Positions 8,021 to 16,373 of a DNA stretch of 60,606 nucleotides are shown in pieces. Each line of letters starts with the position of its first letter. Position 1 is the stretch's first letter. The stretch is from positions 51,652-112,257 of the forward strand of contig MKVB01000009.1 of assembly GCA_001899085.1 (NCBI GenBank), written 5' to 3'. The position numbers and the translations under genes are program-made. The notes under the pieces are model-generated. The model saw nothing but the letters and a program-made list of their open reading frames with translations. It was not told the origin of the DNA and did not search any database. This DNA is from Devosia sp. 66-14 (GTDB lineage Bacteria; Pseudomonadota; Alphaproteobacteria; Rhizobiales; Devosiaceae).

Positions 8021-8893
8021 TCACTCGCCGCCCGGTCCGGTGAGGCCGAGCGTGGCCATGACGGCGCGGGCGTTATCGGGCGCATGTTCCTTGTCGGTGG
8101 AGACGAAGAAGGCGAAGACGTCACGCGGCGGCGGGCTCGCTTCGGCCGCCGTGACATAGGGCGCATCGGCAACCGGTTTGCCTTCGGCCCAGGCCTTGAG
8201 CCAGGCGGCGCGGAGATCGCGCTCGGCAACCGAGTAGCTCTCCTTTCCCGGCGCACCCTGCAGCCGGGCATAGGAGAAATCGGCGGTCTGGTCGATGTAG
8301 GACCATTCCGCGGTGTCGGCGACGACGAGGGCGACGTTGTGGGCCCGCAGCTGCGCGATGAAGCGCGGGTCGGCGAAACTGTCGTGCCGCACTTCGATGG
8401 CGTGGCGAACCTTCGCAATGCCGGTGGCGTCGAGATAAGGCGGGTTCTTGCCGTAGTCGCTCTTTTCGGCCAGCGCGACCAGCGCCTCTGGGGTCTGCGG
8501 CAGGAGCGCCAGGAACGCTTCCATCCGATCGGGATCGTATTTGCTGTTGCCCGGCAGCTGCCAGCAGAACGGCCCGAGCTTTCTGCCCAGCGCCATGACG
8601 CCGGAGGCAAAGAAGTTGGCGAGCGGAAGCTCGACATCCTTCAGCCGCTTGATGTGGGTCACCAGTTGGTGCCCCTTCACCGTGAAGACGAAATCGTCCG
8701 GGGTGTGGCCGGCCCAGTTCTCGAAACTCGCGGCCTTCTGGTGCGAATAGAAGGTGGCGTTGATCTCGATATTGCCGAGCCTGGCGCTCGAATAAGCGAG
8801 CTCGTCCTTCTGCTTCAACCCGTCGGGGTAGTAGCTCTTGCGCCAGGCCTCGAACACCCAGCCGGCCGTGCCCAGCCTGATCGATCCTGCCAT
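8021..8893 (-). CDS. DUF72 family protein
   Basis: A 290-residue DUF72 (YecE-like) protein with a TIM-barrel-like fold: it begins GSIRLGTAGWVFEAWRKSYY, and carries EINATFYSHQ, FVFTVKGHQLVTH, EVRHDSFAD and a late SYARLQG. Biochemical role unknown. A longer frame extends upstream to 9076, but the family-typical start is MAGSIRLGTAGW at 8893, which I use. Confidence 0.88.
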   Translation of the reverse strand: MAGSIRLGTAGWVFEAWRKSYYPDGLKQKDELAYSSARLGNIEINATFYSHQKAASFENWAGHTPDDFVFTVKGHQLVTHIKRLKDVELPLANFFASGVMALGRKLGPFCWQLPGNSKYDPDRMEAFLALLPQTPEALVALAEKSDYGKNPPYLDATGIAKVRHAIEVRHDSFADPRFIAQLRAHNVALVVADTAEWSYIDQTADFSYARLQGAPGKESYSVAERDLRAAWLKAWAEGKPVADAPYVTAAEASPPPRDVFAFFVSTDKEHAPDNARAVMATLGLTGPGGE

Positions 8894-9091
8894 GTTGCCC
8901 TCGCGACGCAAATCGGATGTGCCGCCAAGGTGGGCGACCTCACTCCGCAACACAAGCCCGTTACGAGGGATGCTCCGGCTCAGTGGAGACGCGATTGTCG
9001 CGGGAGGCGCGAAGGGCGCGCCGAGGGCTCGGTGACCAAAGCTTCGCCTCCGCCCGTGGGCGGAGGCGATCGGCAAGGGTGGGCGCCGGGA

Positions 9092-9754
9092 TCAGGCGAG
9101 GAACGGCGTGGCTGCCGCCAGGACCTGGGCCTTGGTCTTGGGCTTATCGAACGCGCCATCGAAGCCGGCCTTGCCGGCGAGCGGGCGAACTGCCGCTGCG
9201 TGGCGGGCCTCGACCGAGTGGATCTGCAGCGCTGTGGTCAGCACCGGCGTGCCGATGAGGTTGCCGGCCTGGCCCTTGTAGGCCGCCACACCGAGATCCT
9301 CGAAGGTGGCGGATACGGCGACGAAGGTCTCGAAGTTGGAGAACACGTCGGCGTATTTGCCGCCGGCGGTGAAATCCACCGCCGGCGCCTTCACCGCGGC
9401 GCTGCCCAGTGCGCCCTTCAGCAGCGCGACGTGCGCGGTTTCATGGGCGCCAATGGTGCGGAACAGCTGGCGATACTTTTGCGGGATCAAGCCGGACGAG
9501 CCATTCGCCTGCTTGTAGAAGGCCGCCTCGAGATACTCGAGCGTCAGTGCGAAGTTGAGCACGTCGACAACCTGCTTGGGCAGTCCGCCGGCGGCAAAGG
9601 CCGCCTGCGCCGAGGCAGCGATGATCAGCGGGGCGCTGCCAAGGGCAGCGACGGGCACCGCATAGCGGGTGAACAGGCTGCGCCGACCGGCGTCGATATG
9701 CTCGGCGACTTCCGGATCGATCGCATCGAGGATGAAGTCTTCCTGGTTGTTCAT
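9092..9754 (-). CDS. Ferritin-like protein, probably Tat-exported (copy 2)
   Basis: A 220-residue four-helix ferritin-like protein. Helix motifs carry probable di-iron ligands: LEYLEAAFY, GAHETAHVALL, ATFEDLGVAAY and HSVEARHAAAV (Glu and ExxH). Residues 24-56 look like a twin-arginine-type leader (RRSLFTR, then a hydrophobic run ending AAFAAG), though the hydrophobic run is preceded by an unusually long N-terminus. It lies 9 bp downstream of a paralogue, so the two form an operon. No function is assigned; not a classical bacterioferritin. Confidence 0.82.
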   Translation of the reverse strand: MNNQEDFILDAIDPEVAEHIDAGRRSLFTRYAVPVAALGSAPLIIAASAQAAFAAGGLPKQVVDVLNFALTLEYLEAAFYKQANGSSGLIPQKYRQLFRTIGAHETAHVALLKGALGSAAVKAPAVDFTAGGKYADVFSNFETFVAVSATFEDLGVAAYKGQAGNLIGTPVLTTALQIHSVEARHAAAVRPLAGKAGFDGAFDKPKTKAQVLAAATPFLA

Positions 9755-9763
9755 GATCTTGCC

Positions 9764-10417
9764 TCAGCTCAGGGAGTTTGCGGTGACGGGGGTGACGATG
9801 AACGGCGCGGCCTTCGGCAACACCTGCGAGGGCAGCAGGGCTGCATCGAGGCCCTTCGAGTTGACGTTCTTGCCGCCGGCCGCGTCTCTGCCAAAGCCCG
9901 ACCTGAGCGCCGCGATGGTGGCGGCATGGCGGGCCTCGATCGACACGATCGAACCGGCCGCTGCCAGGTAGTTGACGTCCTTGATGAGTTGCCCGGCGCC
10001 GTTATAGGCGGCAACGCCGAGGTTCTCGAACACGTCGGCGGTGCCCAGCACACTCTTCCGGCTGGTGAAATCGACCTTGGAAAAGTCCACCTCCAGATCG
10101 GGGATCGCCTTGCGTCCGAGCGCCTTCCTGAGGAACTCCCGATGCGCGATCTCGTGATCGCGGATGGCCTTGAGGTTGGACAGCTCCGCCTTGGTGATGC
10201 CTTCGTACGGCGTCTTTGCCACCTGGATGTAGAAGGCGGCCTCGAGCTGCTCGAGTGCATAGGCGTAATTCAGCACACCGATATCGCCAGCGCCCAGATC
10301 GGCAGCCAATGCGGCCGAGATGCCGAAATTGGGCAGCATGGCGCCAGCCACCATCACGGTGGCGCCTACGCCCGTCCACTTGAGCAGATTCCGTCGGTTG
10401 AGACCTGGGGTCATCAT
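9764..10417 (-). CDS. Ferritin-like protein with Tat signal (copy 1)
   Basis: A 217-residue ferritin-like protein. The N-terminus NRRNLLKWTGVGATVMVAG, followed by a hydrophobic stretch ending ISAALAAD, is a good Tat signal. The core has the same ligand pattern as the downstream copy: LEQLEAAFY, RDHEIAHREFL, FENLGVAAY and SIEARHAATI. Tat export suggests folding, perhaps with metal, before transport to the periplasm. A roughly 300-bp upstream region holds its promoter and a motif shared with the operon at 29187. Confidence 0.85.
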   Translation of the reverse strand: MMTPGLNRRNLLKWTGVGATVMVAGAMLPNFGISAALAADLGAGDIGVLNYAYALEQLEAAFYIQVAKTPYEGITKAELSNLKAIRDHEIAHREFLRKALGRKAIPDLEVDFSKVDFTSRKSVLGTADVFENLGVAAYNGAGQLIKDVNYLAAAGSIVSIEARHAATIAALRSGFGRDAAGGKNVNSKGLDAALLPSQVLPKAAPFIVTPVTANSLS

Positions 10418-10718
10418 GATTGCTCCATTCCGAGTTTTCCGCGCCCGTCTTGGGCCCGCTCGAAATCAGCAACGTAAGTAGACGGTTGTTTTGGTCGCGA
10501 GTTTCGATTGTTTCTTTTTGGTAACCATCGAAACTATCGGTCGATTGAGACGTTCGCGCGGAGTCTTTCTTGCCCCGACGCGCCGTTTCCAGAGCCGACT
10601 GCCGGCCCCGCGAATTATTCTGGGCGACAGCGCGGCCGTCTACAGCCGTTGCCGATTGGGCGGCAGCGGGACAGGCAGCACGTGGACATGCTGCACAGTC
10701 TATAGCGATGTCAGATGG
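10418..10718. promoter_or_regulatory. Upstream region of the ferritin-like operon
   Basis: This 301-bp gap between the ferritin-like operon and tRNA-Leu has no convincing gene. It is less GC-rich than its surroundings near 10480-10545. On the minus strand, TCGCGACCAAAACAA (10486-10500) lies about 70 bp before the start codon and matches 13 of 15 bases of a site upstream of the oxidoreductase operon (29120-29134). AAGAAACAATCGAAAC lies next to it. I cannot name the sigma factor. Confidence 0.45.
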
Positions 10719-10803
10719 TGGTGCCCCCGGTCGGACTCGAACCGACAAGCCTCGCGGCGGCGGATTTTGAGTCCGCTGCGTCTACCAATTCCACCACAGG
10801 GGC
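10719..10803 (-). tRNA. tRNA-Leu (CAA anticodon)
   Basis: The minus strand reads as a class II tRNA of 85 nt. The acceptor arm GCCCCTG pairs with CGGGGGC and is followed by encoded ACCA. The D arm includes TGGTAGAC, the anticodon stem-loop is GCGGA-CTCAAAA-TCCGC giving anticodon CAA, there is an extended variable arm, and the T arm is GGTTCGAGTCC. It decodes UUG. Confidence 0.95.
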
Positions 10804-10860
10804 GCGGCCAAGCCCGTACCATTGTGGACGTGGCCGTGCAACCCTCAGGCGAGCCGGCGG

Positions 10861-11445
10861 TCAGACGATCGGTGGCACGAACGGGTAGTCGGTCTCGCGC
10901 CGCGGTGGCGTCAGATCCTCGTCGGGCAGGCGTTGCGCCGCGGCCTCGATCTCTTCGGCCTGCGGTACCGCTTCGCTGCCTTCGGCGTGGCGGAGGATCG
11001 CGATGGCCGGACCGGCATGGGCCTCGTCGACGCGGGCACTGACGATGGCGCCGCCGCGTTCAAGCTTGTCGGCAAGCACCCGGGCCTCGGTTTCCGAAAC
11101 GCCCGCGCTGGTCATGGCGCCGATCAGGCCACCGGTCGCGGCGCCCACTCCGGCGCCGGCAAAGGCGCCGATGGCGGTGGCGAACAGCCAGCCGGCCGCG
11201 ACCACCGGGCCGAGTCCGGGAATCGCGATGATGCCCAGTCCGGCGAGGAGACCGCCGGCTGCCCCCAGGCCCGCTCCCACCTCCGCTCCGGTGGTGGCGC
11301 CCTCGCCGACCTCGTCCGGCTCATAGTCGGGCGGGGTGTTGGCGACAAAGCTGATATCGGTGTGGGCGATGCCGGCCTCGTTCAGGGCATGTACGGCGGC
11401 GGCGGCGTGCTCGTAGCTGTCGAACTGTCCGATGATGGTCTGCAT
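10861..11445 (-). CDS. Glycine-zipper stress-protein-like protein
   Basis: A 194-residue protein. The N-terminus (QTIIGQFDSYEHAAAAVHAL, then ISFVAN) resembles the general-stress-protein 17M/YflT-like domain. The middle (about residues 48-110) is a long Gly/Ala-rich hydrophobic stretch of glycine-zipper type that could span or insert into a membrane. The C-terminal third (TEARVLADKLERGGAIVSARV) looks like a second small alpha/beta unit, and the tail is acidic. No enzyme motif. Single gene with AAGGAGG before the ATG. Role unknown. Confidence 0.7.
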   Translation of the reverse strand: MQTIIGQFDSYEHAAAAVHALNEAGIAHTDISFVANTPPDYEPDEVGEGATTGAEVGAGLGAAGGLLAGLGIIAIPGLGPVVAAGWLFATAIGAFAGAGVGAATGGLIGAMTSAGVSETEARVLADKLERGGAIVSARVDEAHAGPAIAILRHAEGSEAVPQAEEIEAAAQRLPDEDLTPPRRETDYPFVPPIV

Positions 11446-11504
11446 GTGACCCTCCTTGCTGCCGAGATAACGGGCGAGGAGGCGGCGATGTTCCCTGGCG
11501 TGGC

Positions 11505-11807
11505 CTAGCCGCCCAGCGCCAGGCGAGCGAGGTAGACGGCAAGAACGCCGCCGAGCATGGCGGCAAACAGGTTCCGGCTGACGACATAGATCAGCGCGGT
11601 GACCGCGGCGGCAATGGCTTCGGCGGCGCCGCCGGCGAGAATCGCCGGGGCGACCAGCGCCGCCAGCACGGCGCCCGGCACATGCTTCATCCAGCTGGCA
11701 ACGAAGCCGGTGGTGGGCAGCCGGTTGGCGAGCAGCAGGCCGCCGGCACGGATAGCGAAGGTGACCGCGGCCATGCCGAGGATGGCGATCAGCGCCTCAA
11801 GCGACAT
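11505..11807 (-). CDS. AzlD-family branched-chain amino acid exporter subunit
   Basis: A 100-residue protein with four predicted helices of the AzlD family: MAAVTFAIRAGGLLLANR, then VPGAVLAALVAPAIL and LFAAMLGGVLAVYLAR. It works with AzlC as a two-component exporter of branched-chain amino acids or analogues. The start at 11807 lies inside the 3' end of azlC (11-bp overlap), which supports coupled translation. A longer upstream reading would overlap azlC further and is not needed. Confidence 0.88.
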   Translation of the reverse strand: MSLEALIAILGMAAVTFAIRAGGLLLANRLPTTGFVASWMKHVPGAVLAALVAPAILAGGAAEAIAAAVTALIYVVSRNLFAAMLGGVLAVYLARLALGG

Positions 11808-12516
11808 GGCGGCGCTCCCTGATGGTTTCGGCCAGGGCCCCGGCGAAGCTGCCGACGAGGCCACCGACGATGATGTACCAGTTGCCCTCGATCAGCCTCG
11901 ACGTGAGGATGGCGGCAAGCGCGCCGACGATCCACGGCACGAGGTCGCCGCGGCCCCGCCACATGCCGAGCAACAAAGCGAGGAAGGTGGCGGTGAAGGC
12001 GAAATCGAGCCCATATCGGGTGGGGTCGTCGATGAAGGCGCCGAGTACGCGGCCGCAGAGGGTCGAGCCCATCCAGGCGAACCAGCTGAGCGCGCCGGTG
12101 CCGAGAAGGAAGGCGACGCTGCCCTTGCCCTTCCGGACCTCGGCCATGGTCATTGCCCATTGCTCGTCCGAGACGAAGAACATGGCACCCAGCTGTCTCG
12201 GCAGTGAGAGATGGCCGACCAGCGGCCGGAGCGTTGCCGACATCAGCAGCATGCGGAGATTGATGATGCCGGCGGCGATGATGATCGACAGCACCGGCAG
12301 GGCGCCCGGCGTCCACATGTCGAGCGCCACGAACTGGCTGGCGCCGGCGAAAACCAGACCGCTCATCAGCGCCACTTCGAGCACGCTCAGCCCGGCCTGG
12401 CCGGCGAGCACCCCCCACACCACGCCATAGGCGGCAATGGACACGGCGACAGGCAGGAACATGCGGATGCCGAGCCAGAACTGCGCGGATCCGCTTTGAG
12501 GGGCGGGAGCATGCAT
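11797..12516 (-). CDS. AzlC-family branched-chain amino acid exporter
   Basis: A 239-residue inner-membrane protein of the AzlC (YgaZ) family. Signatures are LPVAVSIAAYGVVWGVLAGQAGL, SGLVFAGASQFVAL, IINLRMLLMSATL and FFVSDEQWA. It is the large partner of AzlD, encoded by the overlapping downstream gene. The pair probably exports branched-chain amino acids or toxic analogues. No Lrp-type regulator is adjacent. Confidence 0.9.
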   Translation of the reverse strand: MHAPAPQSGSAQFWLGIRMFLPVAVSIAAYGVVWGVLAGQAGLSVLEVALMSGLVFAGASQFVALDMWTPGALPVLSIIIAAGIINLRMLLMSATLRPLVGHLSLPRQLGAMFFVSDEQWAMTMAEVRKGKGSVAFLLGTGALSWFAWMGSTLCGRVLGAFIDDPTRYGLDFAFTATFLALLLGMWRGRGDLVPWIVGALAAILTSRLIEGNWYIIVGGLVGSFAGALAETIRERRHVA

Positions 12517-12595
12517 GGGGGTGGACGCTACATCAGGTTGGTGCGGTGGCGCGATGACATCTGGTGATCGCCCCCATTCATCACAATGATCGAAG

Positions 12596-13297
12596 CTAGA
12601 CGGCGCGGGTCATGCCGCCATCGACCAGCAGGCTCTGCCCGGTGACGTAAGACGCCTCGTCGGAGAGGAGGAAAGCCACGACCCTCGCCAGCTCCTGGAG
12701 CTCGCCGTAGCGGCCGAGCGGGATCTTCTGGCGGCGGGCTTCGATGGTGTCGTAATTGTCGAGAAAGCCGGGCAATACGGCGTTCATGCGGATGCCGTCG
12801 GCACCATAGCGATCGGCATAAAGCTTGGTCCAGGCCTGCAATGCCGGGCGCAGTGCCGACGACATCGGCATTGCCAGTTCCGGCGACTTGCCGGCAAAGC
12901 TCGAGATGTTCACCGCGGCGCCCTTCTTGGCGGCGAGGAAATGCGGCGTCACCAGACGCATCAGGCGGACGGGGTTGAGGACGATCATGTCGAAGCCGTG
13001 CTGCCAGTCGATATCGGCCATGACGCCGATATCGCCGGTGGGAACATGGCCGGCATTGTTGACCACGGCATCGATGCGCCCGTGCCGGGCGATGGTGGTG
13101 TCGACGAGGCGCTGAAGGTCGGTGGGCTCGGTGAGCGAGCCGCGCACCGAGGTGGCGGAGAGCTCGGCCGCCACGGCCTCGACCTGTTCGGAGCGGGCGA
13201 ACAGCACCAGGTGATACGCGCGGGCGGCGAGTTCGCGGGCGATGGCGGCGCCGATGCCCTGGCCGGCTCCGGTGACGATGGCGACGGGCTGGGTCAT
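12596..13297 (-). CDS. SDR-family protein with a changed active site
   Basis: A 233-residue classical-length short-chain dehydrogenase. The cofactor motif TGAGQGIG and the NNAG motif (VVNNAGHVP) are intact, as is the active-site Ser region (NISSFAG). Where most family members have YxxxK, the sequence reads PMSSALRPALQ, so neither Tyr nor Lys is in place (Arg at the Lys site). It may be a non-catalytic or altered reductase. It ends with the usual VTGQSLLVDGGM. Divergent from the MATE gene. Confidence 0.8.
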   Translation of the reverse strand: MTQPVAIVTGAGQGIGAAIARELAARAYHLVLFARSEQVEAVAAELSATSVRGSLTEPTDLQRLVDTTIARHGRIDAVVNNAGHVPTGDIGVMADIDWQHGFDMIVLNPVRLMRLVTPHFLAAKKGAAVNISSFAGKSPELAMPMSSALRPALQAWTKLYADRYGADGIRMNAVLPGFLDNYDTIEARRQKIPLGRYGELQELARVVAFLLSDEASYVTGQSLLVDGGMTRAV

Positions 13298-13537
13298 TGC
13301 TATTCCTTCAGATTTCTATTGGCTCGGAAGCGACGGCACGGGTGGGCACGCGATTGACTGCCTCCCTGCCCGGGGCTAGAGAACCGCCTGTGCGTTCATA
13401 CCCCATCGTGCTCCGACCCGCCTGCATCTTCAGCTGAGATGTGAAGTGGCCCGCCTCGCGACCCGGTCGACTGACCGGCCGCTGGCCATTTGGGGCCCAA
13501 CGCCGTCGCATAATTTACGGGTTTCGGAGTTCATACG

Positions 13538-14890
13538 ATGAACAATCTTTCTAGGCCGCTCTGGCAGCGGTTCCTCGTCTTCCTGCTGCCGTTGATGCTC
13601 AGCAACATCTTGCAGTCGCTGTCGGGCACCATCAACAATATCTATATCGGGCAGCTGATCGGGGTGGAGGCGTTGGCCGCCGTCTCGGTGTTCTTCCCGA
13701 TCATGATCTTCCTGATCTCGTTCGTGATCGGCCTGGCGTCCGGCGCGACGATCCTGATCGGGCAGGCCTGGGGCGCCAAGAATATCCAGAAGATCAAGGA
13801 AGTGTCGGGCACCACGCTGACAGTGGCGTTCCTGATGGGCCTCGTGGTCGCGGTGTTCGGCGGCCTGTTCGCGCAGAACCTGATGGAACTGCTGGGGGCG
13901 CCGCCCGATATCGTCCAGCAGGCGACGGCCTATGGGCGGATCGTGCTCATCGGCATGCCCGGCTTCTTCCTGTTCCTCACCATCACCTCGACGCTGCGCG
14001 GCGTCGGCGACACGGTGACGCCGCTCTTGACGCTGATCTTTTCGATCGGGGTCGGCCTCGTCGTCACTCCGGCGCTGATCGAAGGCTGGTTCGGCCTGCC
14101 GCAGATCGGCGTGCTGGCGGCCGCGGTGGCGTTCATCGCCGGCTTCGTCGTGGTGCTGATCTTCCTGTTCTTCTATCTCAACTACAAGAAGAGCCCGATG
14201 GCGCCGGATGCCGAACTGTTTCGGCACCTGAAGGTGGATTTCAAGCTGCTGGGGCTGATCCTGAAGCTCGGCATCCCGGCCGGTGTGGCCATGGTGGTGT
14301 CGTCGATCTCGGCCATCGTCATCGTCGGCATCGTCAACCGCTATGGCTCGGAGGCCACGGCCGCCTATGGCGCGGTCAACCAGGTGATGAGCTACGTGCA
14401 GTTCCCGGCCATGTCGATCGGCATCGCCGCCTCGATCTTCGCCGCGCAGGCGATCGGGGCGCGGCGGTTCGACGACGTTGAGAAGGTGACCCGTACCGCG
14501 CTGGTGATGAACCTGTTCGTGACCGGCGCGCTGGTGCTGATCGCGTACCTGTTCTCGCAGCACCTGGTGCGGCTGTTCATCACCGACGAGTCGGTGGTCG
14601 AGATCGCCGAGCGGCTGCTGCACATCGTGTTGTGGAGCTGCCTGGTGTTCGGCTGGGGTTCGGTGTTCTCGGCGGTGATGCGCGCTTCGGGCGACGTGTG
14701 GATCCCGATGGCGCTGTCGCTGGCGGCGATCATCCTGGTCGAAGTGCCGGCGGCGCTGACGCTCAGCCACTTCTTCGGGCTCGAGGGCGTGTGGTGGGGC
14801 TACTGCCTCAGCTTCACGGCGCTGCTCACCTTCCAGGCCACCTATTATTTCGGCTGGTGGCGGAAGAAGGAAATCACCGCGCTGGTGTAG
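13538..14890 (+). CDS. MATE-family efflux transporter
   Basis: A 450-residue, 12-helix multidrug and toxin extrusion protein. N-terminal half: LPLMLSNILQSLSGTINNIYIG, then GLASGATILIGQAWGAKN. The second half repeats the pattern: YGAVNQVMSYVQFPAMSIG and SIFAAQAIGARR. Exports cationic drugs or metabolites in exchange for Na+ or H+. About 240 bp separate it from the divergent SDR gene. Its 3' end overlaps the 3' end of the converging tetR gene by 17 bp. Confidence 0.92.
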   Translation: MNNLSRPLWQRFLVFLLPLMLSNILQSLSGTINNIYIGQLIGVEALAAVSVFFPIMIFLISFVIGLASGATILIGQAWGAKNIQKIKEVSGTTLTVAFLMGLVVAVFGGLFAQNLMELLGAPPDIVQQATAYGRIVLIGMPGFFLFLTITSTLRGVGDTVTPLLTLIFSIGVGLVVTPALIEGWFGLPQIGVLAAAVAFIAGFVVVLIFLFFYLNYKKSPMAPDAELFRHLKVDFKLLGLILKLGIPAGVAMVVSSISAIVIVGIVNRYGSEATAAYGAVNQVMSYVQFPAMSIGIAASIFAAQAIGARRFDDVEKVTRTALVMNLFVTGALVLIAYLFSQHLVRLFITDESVVEIAERLLHIVLWSCLVFGWGSVFSAVMRASGDVWIPMALSLAAIILVEVPAALTLSHFFGLEGVWWGYCLSFTALLTFQATYYFGWWRKKEITALV

Positions 14891-15485
14891 CCGAGGCCGG
14901 CGGCAGAGACAGCACATCCCAGGCGGCCATGGCGCCGTCGATGACCCGCTCCAGGGCGGCGCCGCCGGCGCCGTCCCGTGCCTGCAGGGCGAGCCCGTTC
15001 AGCACCGTGGTGTAGAACTGCGCCATGGCGTCGGCATCGGCGCCCTGAGGCACATCGCCATCGCGCATGCCCTTCCGGATCCGCGCCGCAAACGAGCCGG
15101 TCGAGGCATTGCGCAGCATGGCCAGGTGCGCCCGCACCTCGGCGTTCTGCGGCGGGCCGACGGCGGCGGCGAGCACGATCATGCAGCCTGAGGGGATGTT
15201 GGGGTCGACATAGGTCTCGGCATTGGAGCGCAGCAGCTGTTCGATGGCGCCGCGCGCCGTCGGCACGTCGCCGAGGGTCGGCCCATAGGTGCGCACGTAA
15301 AGCGCGAGTGCCTCGTAGAACAGCTGTTCCTTGGAGCCGAAGGCGGCATAGAGGCTCGGCTTGCCCACCCCGAGCGCGTCGGTCAGGTCGGTGACCGAGG
15401 TGCCTTCATAGCCGCGCTCCCAGAACAGGCGCATCGCCCGGTCCAGCGCCAGATCGCGATCGAACTCTCGGGGACGGCCTGCCAA
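14874..15485 (-). CDS. TetR-family regulator
   Basis: A TetR-type repressor of about 203 residues. The N-terminal helix-turn-helix is ALDRAMRLFWERGYEGTSVTDL ... GVGKPSLYAAFGSKEQLFYEAL, followed by a helical ligand domain. An in-frame ATG exists at 15545, but the promoter read on this strand (TTGCGA 17 bp TATACT, -10 at 15517-15522) lies downstream of it, so that start would be untranscribed. I place the start at TTG 15485 (LAGRPREFDRD). It is divergent from an SDR gene and probably controls it and itself. Confidence 0.85.
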   Translation of the reverse strand: MAGRPREFDRDLALDRAMRLFWERGYEGTSVTDLTDALGVGKPSLYAAFGSKEQLFYEALALYVRTYGPTLGDVPTARGAIEQLLRSNAETYVDPNIPSGCMIVLAAAVGPPQNAEVRAHLAMLRNASTGSFAARIRKGMRDGDVPQGADADAMAQFYTTVLNGLALQARDGAGGAALERVIDGAMAAWDVLSLPPASATPAR

Positions 15486-15508
15486 AATCGGGTTTCCGAG
15501 TGATTGTC

Positions 15509-15575
15509 TACCGATCAGTATAAAATTCTTGACGCTGCATCGCAACCGTCATAGCCAATTATGTACCGATCGGTA
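15509..15575. promoter_or_regulatory. Paired TetR operators and divergent promoters
   Basis: TACCGATCAGTA (15509-15520) and the perfect palindrome TACCGATCGGTA (15564-15575) differ at one base and are centred 55 bp apart. The first overlaps the -10 (TATACT on the minus strand, 15517-15522) of a tetR promoter whose -35 is TTGCGA (15540-15545). The second sits before the SDR ribosome site, downstream of a possible plus-strand -35 TTGACG (15529-15534). Together they fit repression of both divergent genes by the TetR protein. Confidence 0.8.
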
Positions 15576-15592
15576 GAAAATGGAGATCCGAT

Positions 15593-16339
15593 ATGACTGA
15601 CCTCGAGCTTTCCGGCCGCGTGGCCCTTGTCACCGGCGGCAGCCGCGGCATCGGCGCGGCCACCGTGCTGGCGCTGGCGGCGGCCGGCGCCGACGTCGCT
15701 TTCACCTTCGAGCGCAACGGCGAAAAGGCCGGCGAGATCGCGGCCGAGGTTGCCGCCCTCGGCCGGCGCGCCGTCGCCATGCAGGTGGATTCGGGCGATC
15801 CCGACGCGGTGATGGCCGCCGTCGACCGCACCGTCGCAGAACTGGGGCGCATCGACATCCTCGTCAACAATGCCGGCGTCGGCACCGGCGGGCCGTTCGG
15901 CGAGGTCACCGTCGAGAGCTTCGATCGGCTGTTCTCGATCCATGCCCGGGCGCCGTTCTTCGCGACGCAAGCGGCGGTGAAGCATATGAACGAGGGCGGG
16001 CGGATCATTTCGATCGGCACCAACATGGCGACCCGCGTGGCCGGGCCGGGCCTCAGCCTCTATGTGACCAGCAAATCGGCACTGGGCGGCATGACCCGGG
16101 CGCTGGCGCGCGAACTGGGCCCGCTGGGGATCACCATCAATACCGTCGATCCGGGTTCGACCGATACCGACATGAACCCGGCGGACGGGCCGATGGCGCC
16201 GTCGCAGATGGGGCTCAACGCGCTCGGCCGGTTCGGCGCCGCCGAGGATATCGCGGCGGCGGTGGTGCATCTTGCCGGCCCGGGTGGGCGGAGCATCACG
16301 GGCACCTCGATCCTCGTCGACAGCGGCTTCAACGCTTAG
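15593..16339 (+). CDS. SDR-family oxidoreductase (TetR-linked)
   Basis: A 248-residue classical short-chain dehydrogenase with intact motifs: TGGSRGIG (cofactor), LVNNAGVG, Ser in IISIGTN, YVTSK (catalytic Tyr and Lys) and the closing ITGTSILVDSGF. An Arg/Glu-type region after beta-2 (FERNGEKAG) suggests possible NADP preference, by inference. GGAG precedes the ATG. The divergent TetR gene and operator pair make it the likely target of that regulator. Confidence 0.9.
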   Translation: MTDLELSGRVALVTGGSRGIGAATVLALAAAGADVAFTFERNGEKAGEIAAEVAALGRRAVAMQVDSGDPDAVMAAVDRTVAELGRIDILVNNAGVGTGGPFGEVTVESFDRLFSIHARAPFFATQAAVKHMNEGGRIISIGTNMATRVAGPGLSLYVTSKSALGGMTRALARELGPLGITINTVDPGSTDTDMNPADGPMAPSQMGLNALGRFGAAEDIAAAVVHLAGPGGRSITGTSILVDSGFNA

Positions 16340-16373
16340 CCCCCAACGGGCGTGGGCCTCGGAGATCCAGGTT

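Noticed and set aside
15486-15545. N-terminal extension of tetR to ATG 15545
   Set aside because: The tetR promoter and an operator lie inside this stretch, so it is upstream of the likely transcript start.
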